From NCBI RefSeq assembly GCF_006874425.1, contig NZ_VIJZ01000003.1:589932-653931 (forward strand): 64,000 nt of DNA. Direction: 5' to 3'. Position 1 is the first letter of the stretch; each line of letters begins with the position of its first letter. This document shows positions 16,998 to 27,115 of the stretch, in pieces. The translations under genes and the position numbers were made by a program. The notes under the pieces were generated by a model that made no database searches, had not been told where the DNA came from, and saw nothing but the letters and a program-made list of their open reading frames with translations. The DNA is from Paenibacillus ottowii (GTDB lineage: Bacteria; Bacillota; Bacilli; Paenibacillales; Paenibacillaceae).

Positions 16998-18521
16998 CTA
17001 TCTTAAATACGTCATCGGATTTTGTGGTGTATTATTTTTGCGAATCTCAAAGTGAACATGTGTGCCTGTGGAACGTCCGGTGCTTCCCATGATACCAATC
17101 GCTTCACCTTGCTGAACAACCTGTCCCACATGAACACCAATACTGCTCAAATGCCCGTATACTGTTTGATAGCCGTTGCCATGGTCAATCATAATGACAT
17201 TACCGTAGCCATTCTGCTGACCGGCAAATGACACGACACCTTCATCTGAAGCTTGAATCGTATGATTGCCGACCAGGTCAACACCTTCATGCATACGTCC
17301 CCAGCGTCCTCCGAAGCTGCTCGTCATGACTGCACCCGCAGTCGGCCAGGCAAACTGACCCGAGCCTTCCCCCTCGACCTTCGTTCCTCTTAGAACCACC
17401 TCGGTAACAGACGGCTGTAATACCTTTTGACCGAGCCATTCCTCTTGTATAACTTCACCGTTCTCTTTGGTCAAACGATAGTCCATCTCTTTAAGACCTG
17501 CTTGTCCCGGTCTAACGACTTTCGTAGCCCCTGCCTTCAATTCATCGCTCTGGCGAATCTCTACCTCAGGCTCGATGGCAATCTGCTCGACGACCTTTTC
17601 TACCGTTCGTACCGTGACAGGTACCTTCGGAGCCGTGACCTTCAACTCGTCCCCAATTTGCAAATACAACTCACGCAGACCGGGATTGTTCTGCTTAATC
17701 TCCCAAGCCGTCGTATCGAACTTGGTAGCAATCGACGACAATGAATCGCCTTCCTGCACCGTATAGGTTGTAGGAGCTTCACGCCCTTCGGTCAACACCT
17801 TAACCGCTTCTTCCTCCGTCAGCACCTTGTTGGGATCTGCTTTTACTGGCTCATATGCAATTTTTTCACGGATACTGGCAGACTCCAGCCATGCCTTAGG
17901 CGCCTTAGTACTTGCGCTAGCATGACTACTACCCACGGATGTTTTGCGAACCAGCCCCTTGATGCCTGTAGCCGTACCTTCACCCGCAGGTATGTATTTC
18001 TTCTGCACCTTCTTTAAAGCAGCTTGTGCAGTCGCTTTATCCTTTACAATGCCAACCGTCTGTCCGTTGACCTTCACTTCTACTCCTTTGGCATAAGCAG
18101 TCAGCATACCATCCAGCTTCTTCAGCGTGGCTGCGCTGTCGACATCCGCCTTATATGCTTTTTCCGTGCTCGTCGTTACCGCACTCGTATTGAGCACCAT
18201 TTCCACGCCAGGATACTTGTCTTTATACTGTTTGCTCTTCGTTGTGTATAACTGCTTAAGCTGCTGCTCATTCAGGATACTGCCGACCTCAACGCCTTTA
18301 ACATACACTTTATAATAAGGAACTGTATTGGCACCAACATATTGATTACTGGCAAAAATAAGACCGCCAACAATTACAATGCCGCCTGCCGTCCAATTCA
18401 ACCATCTTTTCCGTCCGTTCCACCATGTTGCTATTTTGCCTGCTTTGCTAGCAGAATTGCTTTCAACACTTGGATTTTCATTCCTGTGGTCTGGTGATAA
18501 CTTTCCCTTAGAAACCTCCAT
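16998..18521 (-). CDS. M23 endopeptidase with LysM and G5 domains
   Basis: A 507-residue membrane-anchored or secreted wall hydrolase. A cytoplasmic tail and one transmembrane segment (about 44-62) precede a YabE-like region, LysM at 252-297 (YTVQEGDSLSSIATKF), G5 at about 300-382 and an M23 zinc peptidase at about 408-500. Zinc ligands H411 and D415 (MHEGVDL), the second motif H488-V-H490 (THVHFE) and H457 are visible. It should cut peptide cross-links of peptidoglycan, with LysM and G5 binding glycans. It lies directly upstream of walRK, and a WalR-type direct repeat is found about 170-190 bases before its start. Confidence 0.93.
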   Translation of the reverse strand: MEVSKGKLSPDHRNENPSVESNSASKAGKIATWWNGRKRWLNWTAGGIVIVGGLIFASNQYVGANTVPYYKVYVKGVEVGSILNEQQLKQLYTTKSKQYKDKYPGVEMVLNTSAVTTSTEKAYKADVDSAATLKKLDGMLTAYAKGVEVKVNGQTVGIVKDKATAQAALKKVQKKYIPAGEGTATGIKGLVRKTSVGSSHASASTKAPKAWLESASIREKIAYEPVKADPNKVLTEEEAVKVLTEGREAPTTYTVQEGDSLSSIATKFDTTAWEIKQNNPGLRELYLQIGDELKVTAPKVPVTVRTVEKVVEQIAIEPEVEIRQSDELKAGATKVVRPGQAGLKEMDYRLTKENGEVIQEEWLGQKVLQPSVTEVVLRGTKVEGEGSGQFAWPTAGAVMTSSFGGRWGRMHEGVDLVGNHTIQASDEGVVSFAGQQNGYGNVIMIDHGNGYQTVYGHLSSIGVHVGQVVQQGEAIGIMGSTGRSTGTHVHFEIRKNNTPQNPMTYLR

Positions 18522-18692
18522 GGTTCTCTCCCTCTCAGCATATCTTATCTCTATAAAATGCGTTCATTTTTGTCGGTTTACACGATAAAAGTAGCCATTT
18601 TGCAGGCTTATCTATGATAATAGTCGCTATCTAACATTGCATAGTTACGTAAAAGGTTTCAAAAATTTAACCTTTTCACAACACAGTTTACT

Positions 18693-18709
18693 TTAACATA
18701 GCTTTTACA
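18693..18709 (-). promoter_or_regulatory. WalR-type binding site upstream of the M23 gene
   Basis: On the minus strand the sequence is TGTAAA, five bases (agcta), TGTTAA, which fits the published WalR consensus TGTWAH-N5-TGTWAH at every position. It lies in the 309-base gap between the M23 start (18521) and the preceding hypothetical gene. Function is inferred from the motif and the gene it faces. Confidence 0.65.
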
Positions 18710-18746
18710 AAGAATTCAACTACACCCCAATTACTTCCTTGGACGC

Positions 18747-18772
18747 AAAAAAATCCGCGCCTGGCGCGGATT
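18747..18772 (-). terminator. Terminator of the hypothetical gene 18831-19487
   Basis: A 9-bp stem (AATCCGCGC / GCGCGGATT, loop of three) is followed on the minus strand by seven T residues. Confidence 0.9.
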
Positions 18773-18830
18773 CTACAGTCCTGTTTTGAGCATTAACACT
18801 GCCCATACATTCTTGTGTTTTATTCATGCA

Positions 18831-19487
18831 TTATTTAAGCATACCCATCAGCTTGTTATATTCCTCTTTGGTCAAATACTTCGCAAGCACCTGCTGAATA
18901 TCTTGCAGCTCCTGCTCGGTAAGACCACCTTCCATCGCGGCTGATATTTTTTGCATCTCTTCCGGTGGCAGTTTATTCATGAGAATTGTAAAAATCTCCT
19001 GCTTCTGGTCCGCCGGCAAATTGTTCTTCTTCTCCATCAGATGGTCGGGCGTAATGACCAAATCATGACCCTCGATACTCGTTTCAGGTGTAGCTGTTCC
19101 TTCTGCCTGCTGACGCGACTCACCGCTTGGTGTTCCCCCCGACGCGGCCCCCTTCTGAGAGCCCTTGTCATGGGATGCGCTACCTGTCTCACTTCCGTTT
19201 TCTTCTAAGCCCTGTCCCATGACAGGCAAAGCATTATCAGGCGGCGTTACACTTCCAGAGTCACTCCCTGTCGTCTTGCTCTTCCTTGTACCTGTACTTT
19301 GATCAGTACCAGTGCTACCTTTTAGCCAGCCAAGTCCCCATATCGGCTGTTGATCCAGCTGAATGTTGAATTGCCGCAACAGCGATTGAACATAAGCATT
19401 CACGACCACACCGGTCACTGCCAGTGTCAGCGCGCTGACCAACACCACGGTCATCCCTTTTTTGAGCAGCCATCCAAGCCACCTCAT
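18831..19487 (-). CDS. Hypothetical membrane-anchored protein with low-complexity linker
   Basis: A 218-residue protein of unrecognised family. An N-terminal transmembrane helix (residues about 11-32, GMTVVLVSALTLAVTGVVVN) is followed by a low-complexity Ser/Thr/Gly-rich linker (about 55-140, with repeats such as STGTRKSKTTGSDSG). The C-terminal 70 residues are helical and acidic (EIFTILMNKLPPEEMQKISA; LTEQELQDIQQVLAKYLTKE). The arrangement suggests an extracytoplasmic helical domain on a flexible tether. It lies between purA and the M23/wal genes and has its own terminator. Function unknown. Confidence 0.8.
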   Translation of the reverse strand: MRWLGWLLKKGMTVVLVSALTLAVTGVVVNAYVQSLLRQFNIQLDQQPIWGLGWLKGSTGTDQSTGTRKSKTTGSDSGSVTPPDNALPVMGQGLEENGSETGSASHDKGSQKGAASGGTPSGESRQQAEGTATPETSIEGHDLVITPDHLMEKKNNLPADQKQEIFTILMNKLPPEEMQKISAAMEGGLTEQELQDIQQVLAKYLTKEEYNKLMGMLK

Positions 19488-19615
19488 ATCCCGTTACCCC
19501 CTTAATACGCAACTTGCCATGTTGTATCTCATGAAGTGCATATAAACCAGTATTGACGAGATATGACGATTTTTAACCCTTGGAATATGTAAAACTAGCA
19601 CAGACACATCTATAT

Positions 19616-19655
19616 GAAAAAAGGAGAGAAAGGCATTAGTCGCCTCTCTCTCCTT
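19616..19655 (-). terminator. Terminator of purA
   Basis: Arms AAGGAGAGA and TCTCTCCTT with an inner GGC/GCC form the stem; the minus strand continues into a T-run (complement of 19616-19622). Confidence 0.85.
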
Positions 19656-19719
19656 GATTGAGCAGGAATCACTATATGATTGAACAGGCATAACGCCCTC
19701 ATAGAATCCTACGGATGTT

Positions 19720-21009
<1,290 letters not shown>

Positions 21010-21202
21010 TCATTCCTCCGTGGAGTGCCCACAGACACTCTGATTTTGAGCTGACGCGCTAACGCATATCTGGCTTCAACCACCTCAGCGGACAGATATG
21101 GGGCGTTCTCGGACAGCAGGAAAAAACGTCCGTCGCAGACATTCCGCAAGTTCGGAAGGTCCCGGGCGTAATGATCTCCCACTGCGTTGAAGCAGCACTA
21201 TA

Positions 21203-21278
21203 AGTGTACCAGTACCATTTTTTAAAGTCAAATAAAAAGCGAACATTATATTACATGAAAATAGTATTGTTCGTAATT
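21203..21278 (-). promoter_or_regulatory. purA promoter with two inverted PurBoxes
   Basis: On the minus strand TTGACT (21231-21226), 17 bases, TACACT (21208-21203) forms a sigma-A promoter. Directly upstream lie two inverted CGAAC elements: AAAAAGCGAACATT at 21234-21247 on the plus strand, and AATTACGAACAAT on the minus strand (21278-21266). This is the arrangement of PurR operators in Gram-positive bacteria. No guanine-riboswitch-like structure was seen in the 200-base leader. Confidence 0.65.
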
Positions 21279-21318
21279 GAGAGTTTTCAATCATGCTTTG
21301 AAAATATATGAATCCTAT

Positions 21319-21366
21319 AAAAAAGACTCTCTCGAAATCGCAATATCCGCGTCGAAAGAGCCTTTT
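21319..21366 (-). terminator. Terminator of the dnaC operon
   Basis: Arms near 21321-21335 and 21352-21366 (CTCTCTCGA against TCGAAAGAG with one mismatch, extended by AAAAGA/CCTTTT) form a long stem followed on the minus strand by six T residues. Confidence 0.85.
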
Positions 21367-21383
21367 CTAATTATAATAATATA

Positions 21384-22742
21384 TTAACCTGCGAACGCAT
21401 CCGAATGGGCACGCTCGTAATTAGCGAATTTATTATAATTTTTGAGAAATACCAATTCTACCGTACCGACCGGGCCGTTACGCTGCTTGGCAATGATAAT
21501 TTCAATAATATTTTTCTTTTCCGTTTCCTGATTATAATAATCATCCCGGTACAGAAACGCAACGATGTCAGCATCCTGCTCGATGGAACCCGATTCCCGC
21601 AAGTCACTCATCATCGGCCGCTTATCTTGACGCTGCTCTACACCCCGGCTCAGCTGAGAAAGGGCTATTACAGGCACTTCAAGCTCACGGGCGATTTGCT
21701 TCAATGTCCGCGAAATTTCGGATACCTCCTGCTGCCGGTTCTCGCCCGCTTTACCGCGTCCGTGAATGAGCTGCAAGTAATCGATCACGATCATGCCCAG
21801 TCCCTTTTCCGCCTTGAGACGGCGGCACTTGGCACGGATATCAGCCACAGTGACACCAGGCGTATCATCGATATAGATTTCCGCCTCCGACAAGGCTGCA
21901 ATGCCCATGGTTAGCTTCGCCCAATCTTCGTCGCCTTTGAATTCACCTGTCCGCATAACGTTCGCGTCCAGGTTCGCCTCGGCACAGATCATCCGCTGTA
22001 CGAGCTGAGCCGCCGACATCTCAAGACTGAAGATGGCAACGGTCTCTTTAGCCCGTACTGCAACGTTTTGTGCGATATTCAGGGCGAATGCTGTTTTACC
22101 TACAGATGGACGGGCAGCCACAATGATCAGGTCATTGCGCTGGAAACCTGCTGTCATCTTGTCCAAGTCAACGAATCCGGATGGAATCCCGGTGGTGTTG
22201 CCCTTGTTTTGATGCAACATTTCGACACGGTCGAACACTTCCATCACGACATCGCGGATGGCGATGAAACCACTGCCGGAGCGACCATTGGAGATTTCCA
22301 TGATCTTGCGCTCGGCATCGCTCAGCATACCGGCCACATCTTCGCCGTTGCTATAGCCTTCACTTACAATTTGTGTAGCTGTGCGAATCAAGCGACGAAG
22401 CATCGCTTTTTCCTCAATGATCTGGGCATAGTAATCCACGTTAGCCGCTGTCGGCACCCCATGAGCTAGCTTCGCCAGATAACTGACACCGCCGATATCC
22501 TCCAACTGACCTTTGTCTTGGATTTTCGAGGTCAGCGTAACCAAGTCAATCGGTTGCCCGGATTCACCCAGCTCAATCATTGCTTCGTAAATCATCTGAT
22601 GAGCTTTATCGTAAAAGTCCTCGGTCTGCACGCGCTCCATTGCGGTAATCAGTGCTTCAGACTGGAGCAAAATAGACCCGATAACCGCCTGTTCAGCCTC
22701 CAGATTTTGCGGAGGAATCCGATCAAAAAATTCGCCGCCCAT
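21384..22742 (-). CDS. dnaC: Replicative DNA helicase (DnaB-type)
   Basis: A 452-residue hexameric fork helicase, called DnaC in Bacillus and DnaB in E. coli. The N-terminal domain starts PPQNLEAEQAVIGSILL; the RecA-like ATPase domain has Walker A AARPSVGKTAFAL, Walker B IVIDYLQLI and the DDTPGVT and SQLSRGVEQR motifs. No intein is inserted. It is the last gene of the mazG-like/yybS/gdpP/rplI operon, starting two bases before rplI ends its intergenic gap, with a strong terminator after it. Its length is usual for the family. Confidence 0.97.
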   Translation of the reverse strand: MGGEFFDRIPPQNLEAEQAVIGSILLQSEALITAMERVQTEDFYDKAHQMIYEAMIELGESGQPIDLVTLTSKIQDKGQLEDIGGVSYLAKLAHGVPTAANVDYYAQIIEEKAMLRRLIRTATQIVSEGYSNGEDVAGMLSDAERKIMEISNGRSGSGFIAIRDVVMEVFDRVEMLHQNKGNTTGIPSGFVDLDKMTAGFQRNDLIIVAARPSVGKTAFALNIAQNVAVRAKETVAIFSLEMSAAQLVQRMICAEANLDANVMRTGEFKGDEDWAKLTMGIAALSEAEIYIDDTPGVTVADIRAKCRRLKAEKGLGMIVIDYLQLIHGRGKAGENRQQEVSEISRTLKQIARELEVPVIALSQLSRGVEQRQDKRPMMSDLRESGSIEQDADIVAFLYRDDYYNQETEKKNIIEIIIAKQRNGPVGTVELVFLKNYNKFANYERAHSDAFAG

Positions 22743-22744
22743 AA

Positions 22745-23188
22745 TTATTCTTCAGTCACCTGTACTTTCAGCGTAGCCTTGACCTCAGGATGAAGCTTGA
22801 CGGTCATTTGAGTCACGCCGAGCGTACGGATCGGTTCTTCCAGCTCGATTTTGCGTTTATCCAGTTTGATACCCGTTTTAGCAACAGCCTCTGCGATTTG
22901 CTTGCTTGTAATCGCGCCGAACAGCCGTCCGCCTTCTCCAGCCTTTGCTTTCAGCTGAATTGTAGTCTCTTCCAGCTTTTTGCCAAGTACTTGTGCTTCT
23001 TCCTTTTCCTCTTGCTTGCGTTTTTCCTCAGCAGCATTTTGGTTTTCCAGCGTCTTCATATTCCCTTCCGTTGCTGGACGGGCAATACCACGCGGCAACA
23101 GGAAATTCGCTGCATAACCGTCGGATACTTCCTTAACCTGCCCCTTTTTACCTTGGCCCTTCATATCTTTAATGAATATTACCTTCAT
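22745..23188 (-). CDS. rplI: 50S ribosomal protein L9
   Basis: A 147-residue two-domain L9 that binds 23S rRNA near the L1 stalk. The N-terminal domain ([20 protein letters not shown], then [13 protein letters not shown]) is diagnostic; a long helix ([20 protein letters not shown]) connects to the C-terminal domain ([14 protein letters not shown]). The ATG overlaps the gdpP stop by four bases, which suggests coupled translation in the operon. Confidence 0.98.
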   Translation of the reverse strand: MKVIFIKDMKGQGKKGQVKEVSDGYAANFLLPRGIARPATEGNMKTLENQNAAEEKRKQEEKEEAQVLGKKLEETTIQLKAKAGEGGRLFGAITSKQIAEAVAKTGIKLDKRKIELEEPIRTLGVTQMTVKLHPEVKATLKVQVTEE

Positions 23189-25173
23189 TCAAATAACCCC
23201 TCTTCCCCATCAATTTCGGCCAGTACGTCGACCACTCTGCGCCTCGCTTCCTCCAGCGAGCAATCCAGCTGAACCGCCGCATTCGTCAGATGTCCTCCGC
23301 CGCCTAGCCGTTCCATGACGACCTGTACGTTCATGCGCCCGAGTGAACGGGCACTGATCCCCACCAGGCCGTCAGGACGTTCGCTAACCACAAAGGAGGC
23401 CAGTACGTCCGTCATATTGAGTAATGAATCCGCCACCTGAGCAATCAGGAGTTGCGGTATTTTTTGTCCAGGCTCGGTCACCGCTATGGCGATATGCCCA
23501 TATATCATTTTAGCATGCTTAATAATTTCCGCCTTAGCAATATATTCATCCAGGTCCTCTTTTAACATGCGCTGGATCATGACTGTATCTGCTCCGCTAC
23601 GTCTTAAGAAGCCAGCGGCCTCGAACGTACGTGAGCCTGTATGCAGGGAGAAATGCTTGGTATCGACCGTAATCCCCGCCAGCAGTGATGTTGCCTCCAA
23701 CGGTGTCAGCTGGACCTTCTCATGAATATACTGCAACAGCTCGGTCACCAGTTCACAGGCCGATGACGCATAGGGTTCCAAATAGATCAGAACAGAGTCA
23801 TTAATAAATTCCTCGCCTCGACGATGATGATCCACAACCACCACCCGGCTGGCCGTCTGCACCAGACGCGGCTCAATCGTCATTGAGGCCTTGTGCGTAT
23901 CCACCACAACCAGCAGGCTGTGCTCGGTCATCATCTGAAGCGACTGCTCTGGTGTCAGGAGTGCTTGCGACAGCTTCTCATCCTTGTTTACCTGTTCCAT
24001 CATTCGGTCAATAGACGGATTGGATTTGTCCAGTACGATATGTGCTTCTACATTGTAAAGCGCCGCTGCCTTCCACACGCCGATAGCCGCTCCTAATGCG
24101 TCCATGTCCGGTATTTTGTGTCCCATGATCAGCACGCGGTCGCTCTCCTGCATCAGATCACGCAGCGCATGTGCAATGACTCGGGCCCGCACCCTGGTAC
24201 GCTTCTCGACAGCATTGGACTTGCCTCCGTAAAAGGACAGGCGCTGCCCCGCTTTCACTGCTGCCTGATCTCCCCCACGTCCAAGCGCCATATCCAGACT
24301 GGATTGGGCCAGCTCGCCCAGCTCCTTGATACTCTCTGCGCCGAAAGACAAACCAATGCTCAATGTCATGGGTACTTTCAAATCCGCCGTCATTTCCCTT
24401 ACCGTATCCAGAATGACAAATCGGCTCTGCTCCAGCTCTTGGAGTGCTTTATGATTCAGCATAATAAGATAACGCTCGGATGACAACCGGCGCAAATAAA
24501 TATTGTACTGATTGGCCCAGGACGTAATCTCGCTGGAAACCTTCGCTATGAGCGCGGTGCGCTGCTGATCGTCCATTCCCTGAGCAGCCTCGTCCATATT
24601 ATCGAGCATGACGATGCCAAGCGCCAAACGCTCGTTCTCATACTGCTTGCGCAGTACCGCGAGTTCTGTTACTTCATACAAATATATCAGACGCTCATCG
24701 GGCACGATTAGAAACTGATAATAACGCTCATCATGCTGTAATTCCACCTTTAGTTCACGAGCAGGCTCTTTCGTTTCCTTCTTAGTGCTTAGAGCATTGG
24801 CGAGTTGAGGAAACAAATCTTGAAGGGGCTCACCAATCAACGATTGCTCCTCGAACATCTCACTGGCAAAGCGATTGTGCCATTCTACCGTTCGATTTTC
24901 ACTGTATAAAATGATACCGAACGGCAGTGTACTAATCGCTTCCCCTTCCACCCGCTTGATTCGGAAGGAAAGGCCGCTGATATATTGATTCAGTTCCCGA
25001 CGAAAATCCAGCTCCGTCTTCAGCATCAGTCCGCCGAGCAAGAATGATAGCAGCAGTCCTATCACACCCAGTTCCCAGTTGTACATGGAAATACATATGA
25101 CAAGCACCAGCAGCAGTAAAAACGCCCAGACCGTCTGATAGCCGTGCCAGCGTTTTTGTAGAAATTTAGGCAT
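23185..25173 (-). CDS. gdpP: Cyclic-di-AMP phosphodiesterase GdpP (YybT)
   Basis: A 662-residue membrane enzyme that degrades c-di-AMP. Two transmembrane helices (about 12-50) are followed by a haem-type PAS domain, a degenerate GGDEF domain (about 175-300, lacking the GGDEF motif) and a DHH/DHHA1 phosphodiesterase. The DHH motif is [11 protein letters not shown], metal ligands lie in [11 protein letters not shown], and DHHA1 shows [12 protein letters not shown]. It sits between yybS and rplI as in Bacillus. By its known role it affects potassium and cell-wall homeostasis, which connects in theme to the nearby walRK cluster. Confidence 0.97.
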   Translation of the reverse strand: MPKFLQKRWHGYQTVWAFLLLLVLVICISMYNWELGVIGLLLSFLLGGLMLKTELDFRRELNQYISGLSFRIKRVEGEAISTLPFGIILYSENRTVEWHNRFASEMFEEQSLIGEPLQDLFPQLANALSTKKETKEPARELKVELQHDERYYQFLIVPDERLIYLYEVTELAVLRKQYENERLALGIVMLDNMDEAAQGMDDQQRTALIAKVSSEITSWANQYNIYLRRLSSERYLIMLNHKALQELEQSRFVILDTVREMTADLKVPMTLSIGLSFGAESIKELGELAQSSLDMALGRGGDQAAVKAGQRLSFYGGKSNAVEKRTRVRARVIAHALRDLMQESDRVLIMGHKIPDMDALGAAIGVWKAAALYNVEAHIVLDKSNPSIDRMMEQVNKDEKLSQALLTPEQSLQMMTEHSLLVVVDTHKASMTIEPRLVQTASRVVVVDHHRRGEEFINDSVLIYLEPYASSACELVTELLQYIHEKVQLTPLEATSLLAGITVDTKHFSLHTGSRTFEAAGFLRRSGADTVMIQRMLKEDLDEYIAKAEIIKHAKMIYGHIAIAVTEPGQKIPQLLIAQVADSLLNMTDVLASFVVSERPDGLVGISARSLGRMNVQVVMERLGGGGHLTNAAVQLDCSLEEARRRVVDVLAEIDGEEGLFE

Positions 25174-25184
25174 GACTATTCACC

Positions 25185-26111
25185 CTATTTCTTTGATCTT
25201 GTAATAGCTTCGCGCAGCGGAAAGGCCAAATCAATAATACCTATAATGCGGAGCGGCTGGAACACCAGAACGACGAGCGACAGCAGCAACGCAATCACCG
25301 GGCTCTTTTTACGGCTATGCGTCCAGAAGTATACAAAACCAATTGTCTGGATAATAAAACATGCATGGATAAGCGGCAGCATACTAATGGAAACCGTTTG
25401 AATCCAGCTGCTATCGGAAGAATCCGCTATCCATCCAATTACAATTGCCAGCAGATAGTACCAGATCAGCGTGCGCGGTAGCATCCACTCGCGAGCAGGC
25501 TTCATTTTACGTACTGGCACACCGAGACTGCTCAATGCCGGACGTGCCAAAGCATGTGTGATTACTGCCAGTATGAACGAGCTGACGATCATCACATAGG
25601 GTACCTTACCAATCAGCATTGTACCGAGTTTCTGCGTATCTCCCGCTGTCCAGTTCATATTCGCAAACATCGGATTCGCCCCCAAAATCTGCTGTACAAT
25701 ACTGGCCGATAGCTCAGCCTGATCACGAAGCGACTGGGACAGGTCAAACCCGTAGGAATACGTAGCGATAAACAGTACAAACAACAACTCGGCTAAAATA
25801 ATACCCGTTCCGGTCATCAACGCCTGAAAAGCAGATCCTCCCTTTTTATATACCCGTCCCATTAATATAGAGGGAACTAGAAAATAAATCGCAGGAAGCA
25901 GCGAATACACATCGAGTAGCGCTATAATTAAAAGCACCGGTATGACGTGAGCTAGAAATCCTTTGAAAGGCAGCGATGAAAACAATACAGCGCCAGGCAC
26001 AATCAGGAAAAATACAGCAATGATTCTAAATGGTGTCAATAAAGTCAGCAGCAGCAGCAAATAAATAACGCTCCATGCTACAGTGGCCAAGCGGAATTTC
26101 AACGTTTTCAC
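25185..26111 (-). CDS. yybS: DUF2232 membrane protein (YybS)
   Basis: A 308-residue polytopic protein with about eight hydrophobic segments (LATVAWSVIYLLLLLTLLTP; HVIPVLLIIALLDVYSLLPA; LLPLIHACFIIQTIGFVYFW-type stretches) and a basic C-terminus. DUF2232/YybS proteins are predicted substrate-binding membrane components of ECF-type transporters or sporulation-associated membrane proteins. The function here is not established. It overlaps the MazG-like gene by four bases and precedes gdpP by 11, so it is part of the operon. Confidence 0.88.
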   Translation of the reverse strand: MKTLKFRLATVAWSVIYLLLLLTLLTPFRIIAVFFLIVPGAVLFSSLPFKGFLAHVIPVLLIIALLDVYSLLPAIYFLVPSILMGRVYKKGGSAFQALMTGTGIILAELLFVLFIATYSYGFDLSQSLRDQAELSASIVQQILGANPMFANMNWTAGDTQKLGTMLIGKVPYVMIVSSFILAVITHALARPALSSLGVPVRKMKPAREWMLPRTLIWYYLLAIVIGWIADSSDSSWIQTVSISMLPLIHACFIIQTIGFVYFWTHSRKKSPVIALLLSLVVLVFQPLRIIGIIDLAFPLREAITRSKK

Positions 26112-26425
26112 CTCTTACGCATATGTTCTTCCAGTGCGGATATGTCCTGATACCAATCCTCCAGCTGGTGTCCTTCTTTTCTGTGCTTTCTTAGCTTGTC
26201 GATGAGTAGATCATCCAATTCACGGTAAGACACTCCAAGACGCCTTCCCAGAATATAACTGCTCATCACCAGGCTGGCCAAACAATCACCAATACGGACT
26301 GTACTACCTTCCCACATCGCCTTAAACAGACGGGAGACTTGGTCAAGCACCTCTGTTTTAAGCCATTCAATAACCTTGGCTCGTTTAACTACATCCATTT
26401 CTTTAGGCATATGATGAAGAGTCAC
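26108..26425 (-). CDS. MazG-like protein
   Basis: A short helical protein (105 residues from a GTG at 26425, or 100 from an ATG at 26410) of the MazG-like family found beside yybS in Bacillales (VIEWLKTEVLDQVSRLFKAM; DCLASLVMSSYILGRRLGVS; YRELDDLLIDKLRKHRKEGH). True MazG enzymes hydrolyse nucleoside triphosphates through an ExxE..ExxD metal site; that motif is not evident here, so catalysis is doubtful. The start is ambiguous: the AGAGGGG site is one base from the GTG and sixteen from the ATG. It is the first gene of the operon that ends with dnaC. Confidence 0.8.
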   Translation of the reverse strand: MTLHHMPKEMDVVKRAKVIEWLKTEVLDQVSRLFKAMWEGSTVRIGDCLASLVMSSYILGRRLGVSYRELDDLLIDKLRKHRKEGHQLEDWYQDISALEEHMRKR

Positions 26426-26451
26426 ACCCCTCTGAAAAAGCTTTATTCTCC

Positions 26452-26513
26452 ATTATAGCATATCCTATTCTGAAAATAACTGTTACCCCATAGGGTAAAT
26501 AGTTATTTTCAGA
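26452..26513 (-). promoter_or_regulatory. Extended -10 promoter of the dnaC operon overlapped by a large inverted repeat
   Basis: On the minus strand TGCTATAAT (TATAAT at 26457-26452) is a perfect extended -10 about 30 bases before the MazG-like gene. The -35 region lacks a good TTGACA and instead lies in a 20-bp inverted repeat: one arm 26469-26488 (TCTGAAAATAAC...) and the other 26493-26513, with a single bulge and a loop of four. A protein bound here, or a cruciform, would directly affect the promoter. Confidence 0.65.
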
Positions 26514-26594
26514 GCAGCTTTGCTGCTTATTATAAGCCTCTGCCGACATCGTTACCCTATAGAATAACAGCAGGCTTCAGTGCAGCTTTGCTGC
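26513..26594. repeat. Two copies of a GCAGCTTTGCTGC hairpin
   Basis: AGCAGC-ttt-GCTGCT at 26513-26527 and GCAGC-ttt-GCTGC at 26582-26594 are near-identical short hairpins. Between and before them the motif GTTACCC(C/T)ATAG also occurs twice (about 26482 and 26551). They lie in the gap between the CBS gene and the dnaC operon promoter. No transposase or coding potential is associated. Confidence 0.6.
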
Positions 26595-26641
26595 TGCATT
26601 CTGCTCCTGCAAGCCACGCTATTCGCAGCCATACGCCGATC

Positions 26642-27070
26642 TTAAGATGAAGTATTAAGCGATTCCTTGGACACAAACTTTTCACAATACTCAATGATTT
26701 GGCTGCGACGCACAATACCGATAAACCGCTCCATATCATCCACAACAGGCACAAAGTTTTGCACCTTCGCCAAATTAATCAGATCCTCCATATTTGCATC
26801 AATGGATACGGGTTTCATCGAAACCCGCAGTGGGACGTCCTTGAGCATAAACTTAGAAGCGTTTTCAAAGGTGATTTTCCCCTCAGACTCCTTCATATGC
26901 CATAAGAGGTCACCCTCTGTAACTGTACCCTTATATCTACCTTCCTTATCTAAAATAGGAACCGCAGTAAAACGGTGATACTCCATTCGTTCCAAAGTTT
27001 GCCGTAAAGTAGCATCCGCCGTTACACAAGCAACCTCCTGTTTGGGAAGCAAGAAAAAAGCGATATTCAT
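26642..27070 (-). CDS. CBS-domain protein
   Basis: A 142-residue protein consisting of two CBS motifs (TLRQTLERMEYHRFTAVPIL, then DKEGRYKGTVTEGDLL; INLAKVQNFVPVVDDMERFI, then GIVRRSQIIEYCEKF). Such stand-alone Bateman modules bind adenine nucleotides or, in relatives such as CbpB/YkuL, c-di-AMP. The nearness of gdpP makes c-di-AMP binding an attractive guess, without direct sequence proof. It starts 45 bases after the LytR-CpsA-Psr gene and is probably co-transcribed with it. Confidence 0.88.
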   Translation of the reverse strand: MNIAFFLLPKQEVACVTADATLRQTLERMEYHRFTAVPILDKEGRYKGTVTEGDLLWHMKESEGKITFENASKFMLKDVPLRVSMKPVSIDANMEDLINLAKVQNFVPVVDDMERFIGIVRRSQIIEYCEKFVSKESLNTSS

Positions 27071-27115
27071 GAGAAACGAATCCCCCTCAAAATCAAATAT
27101 AAATCCATTGATTAC

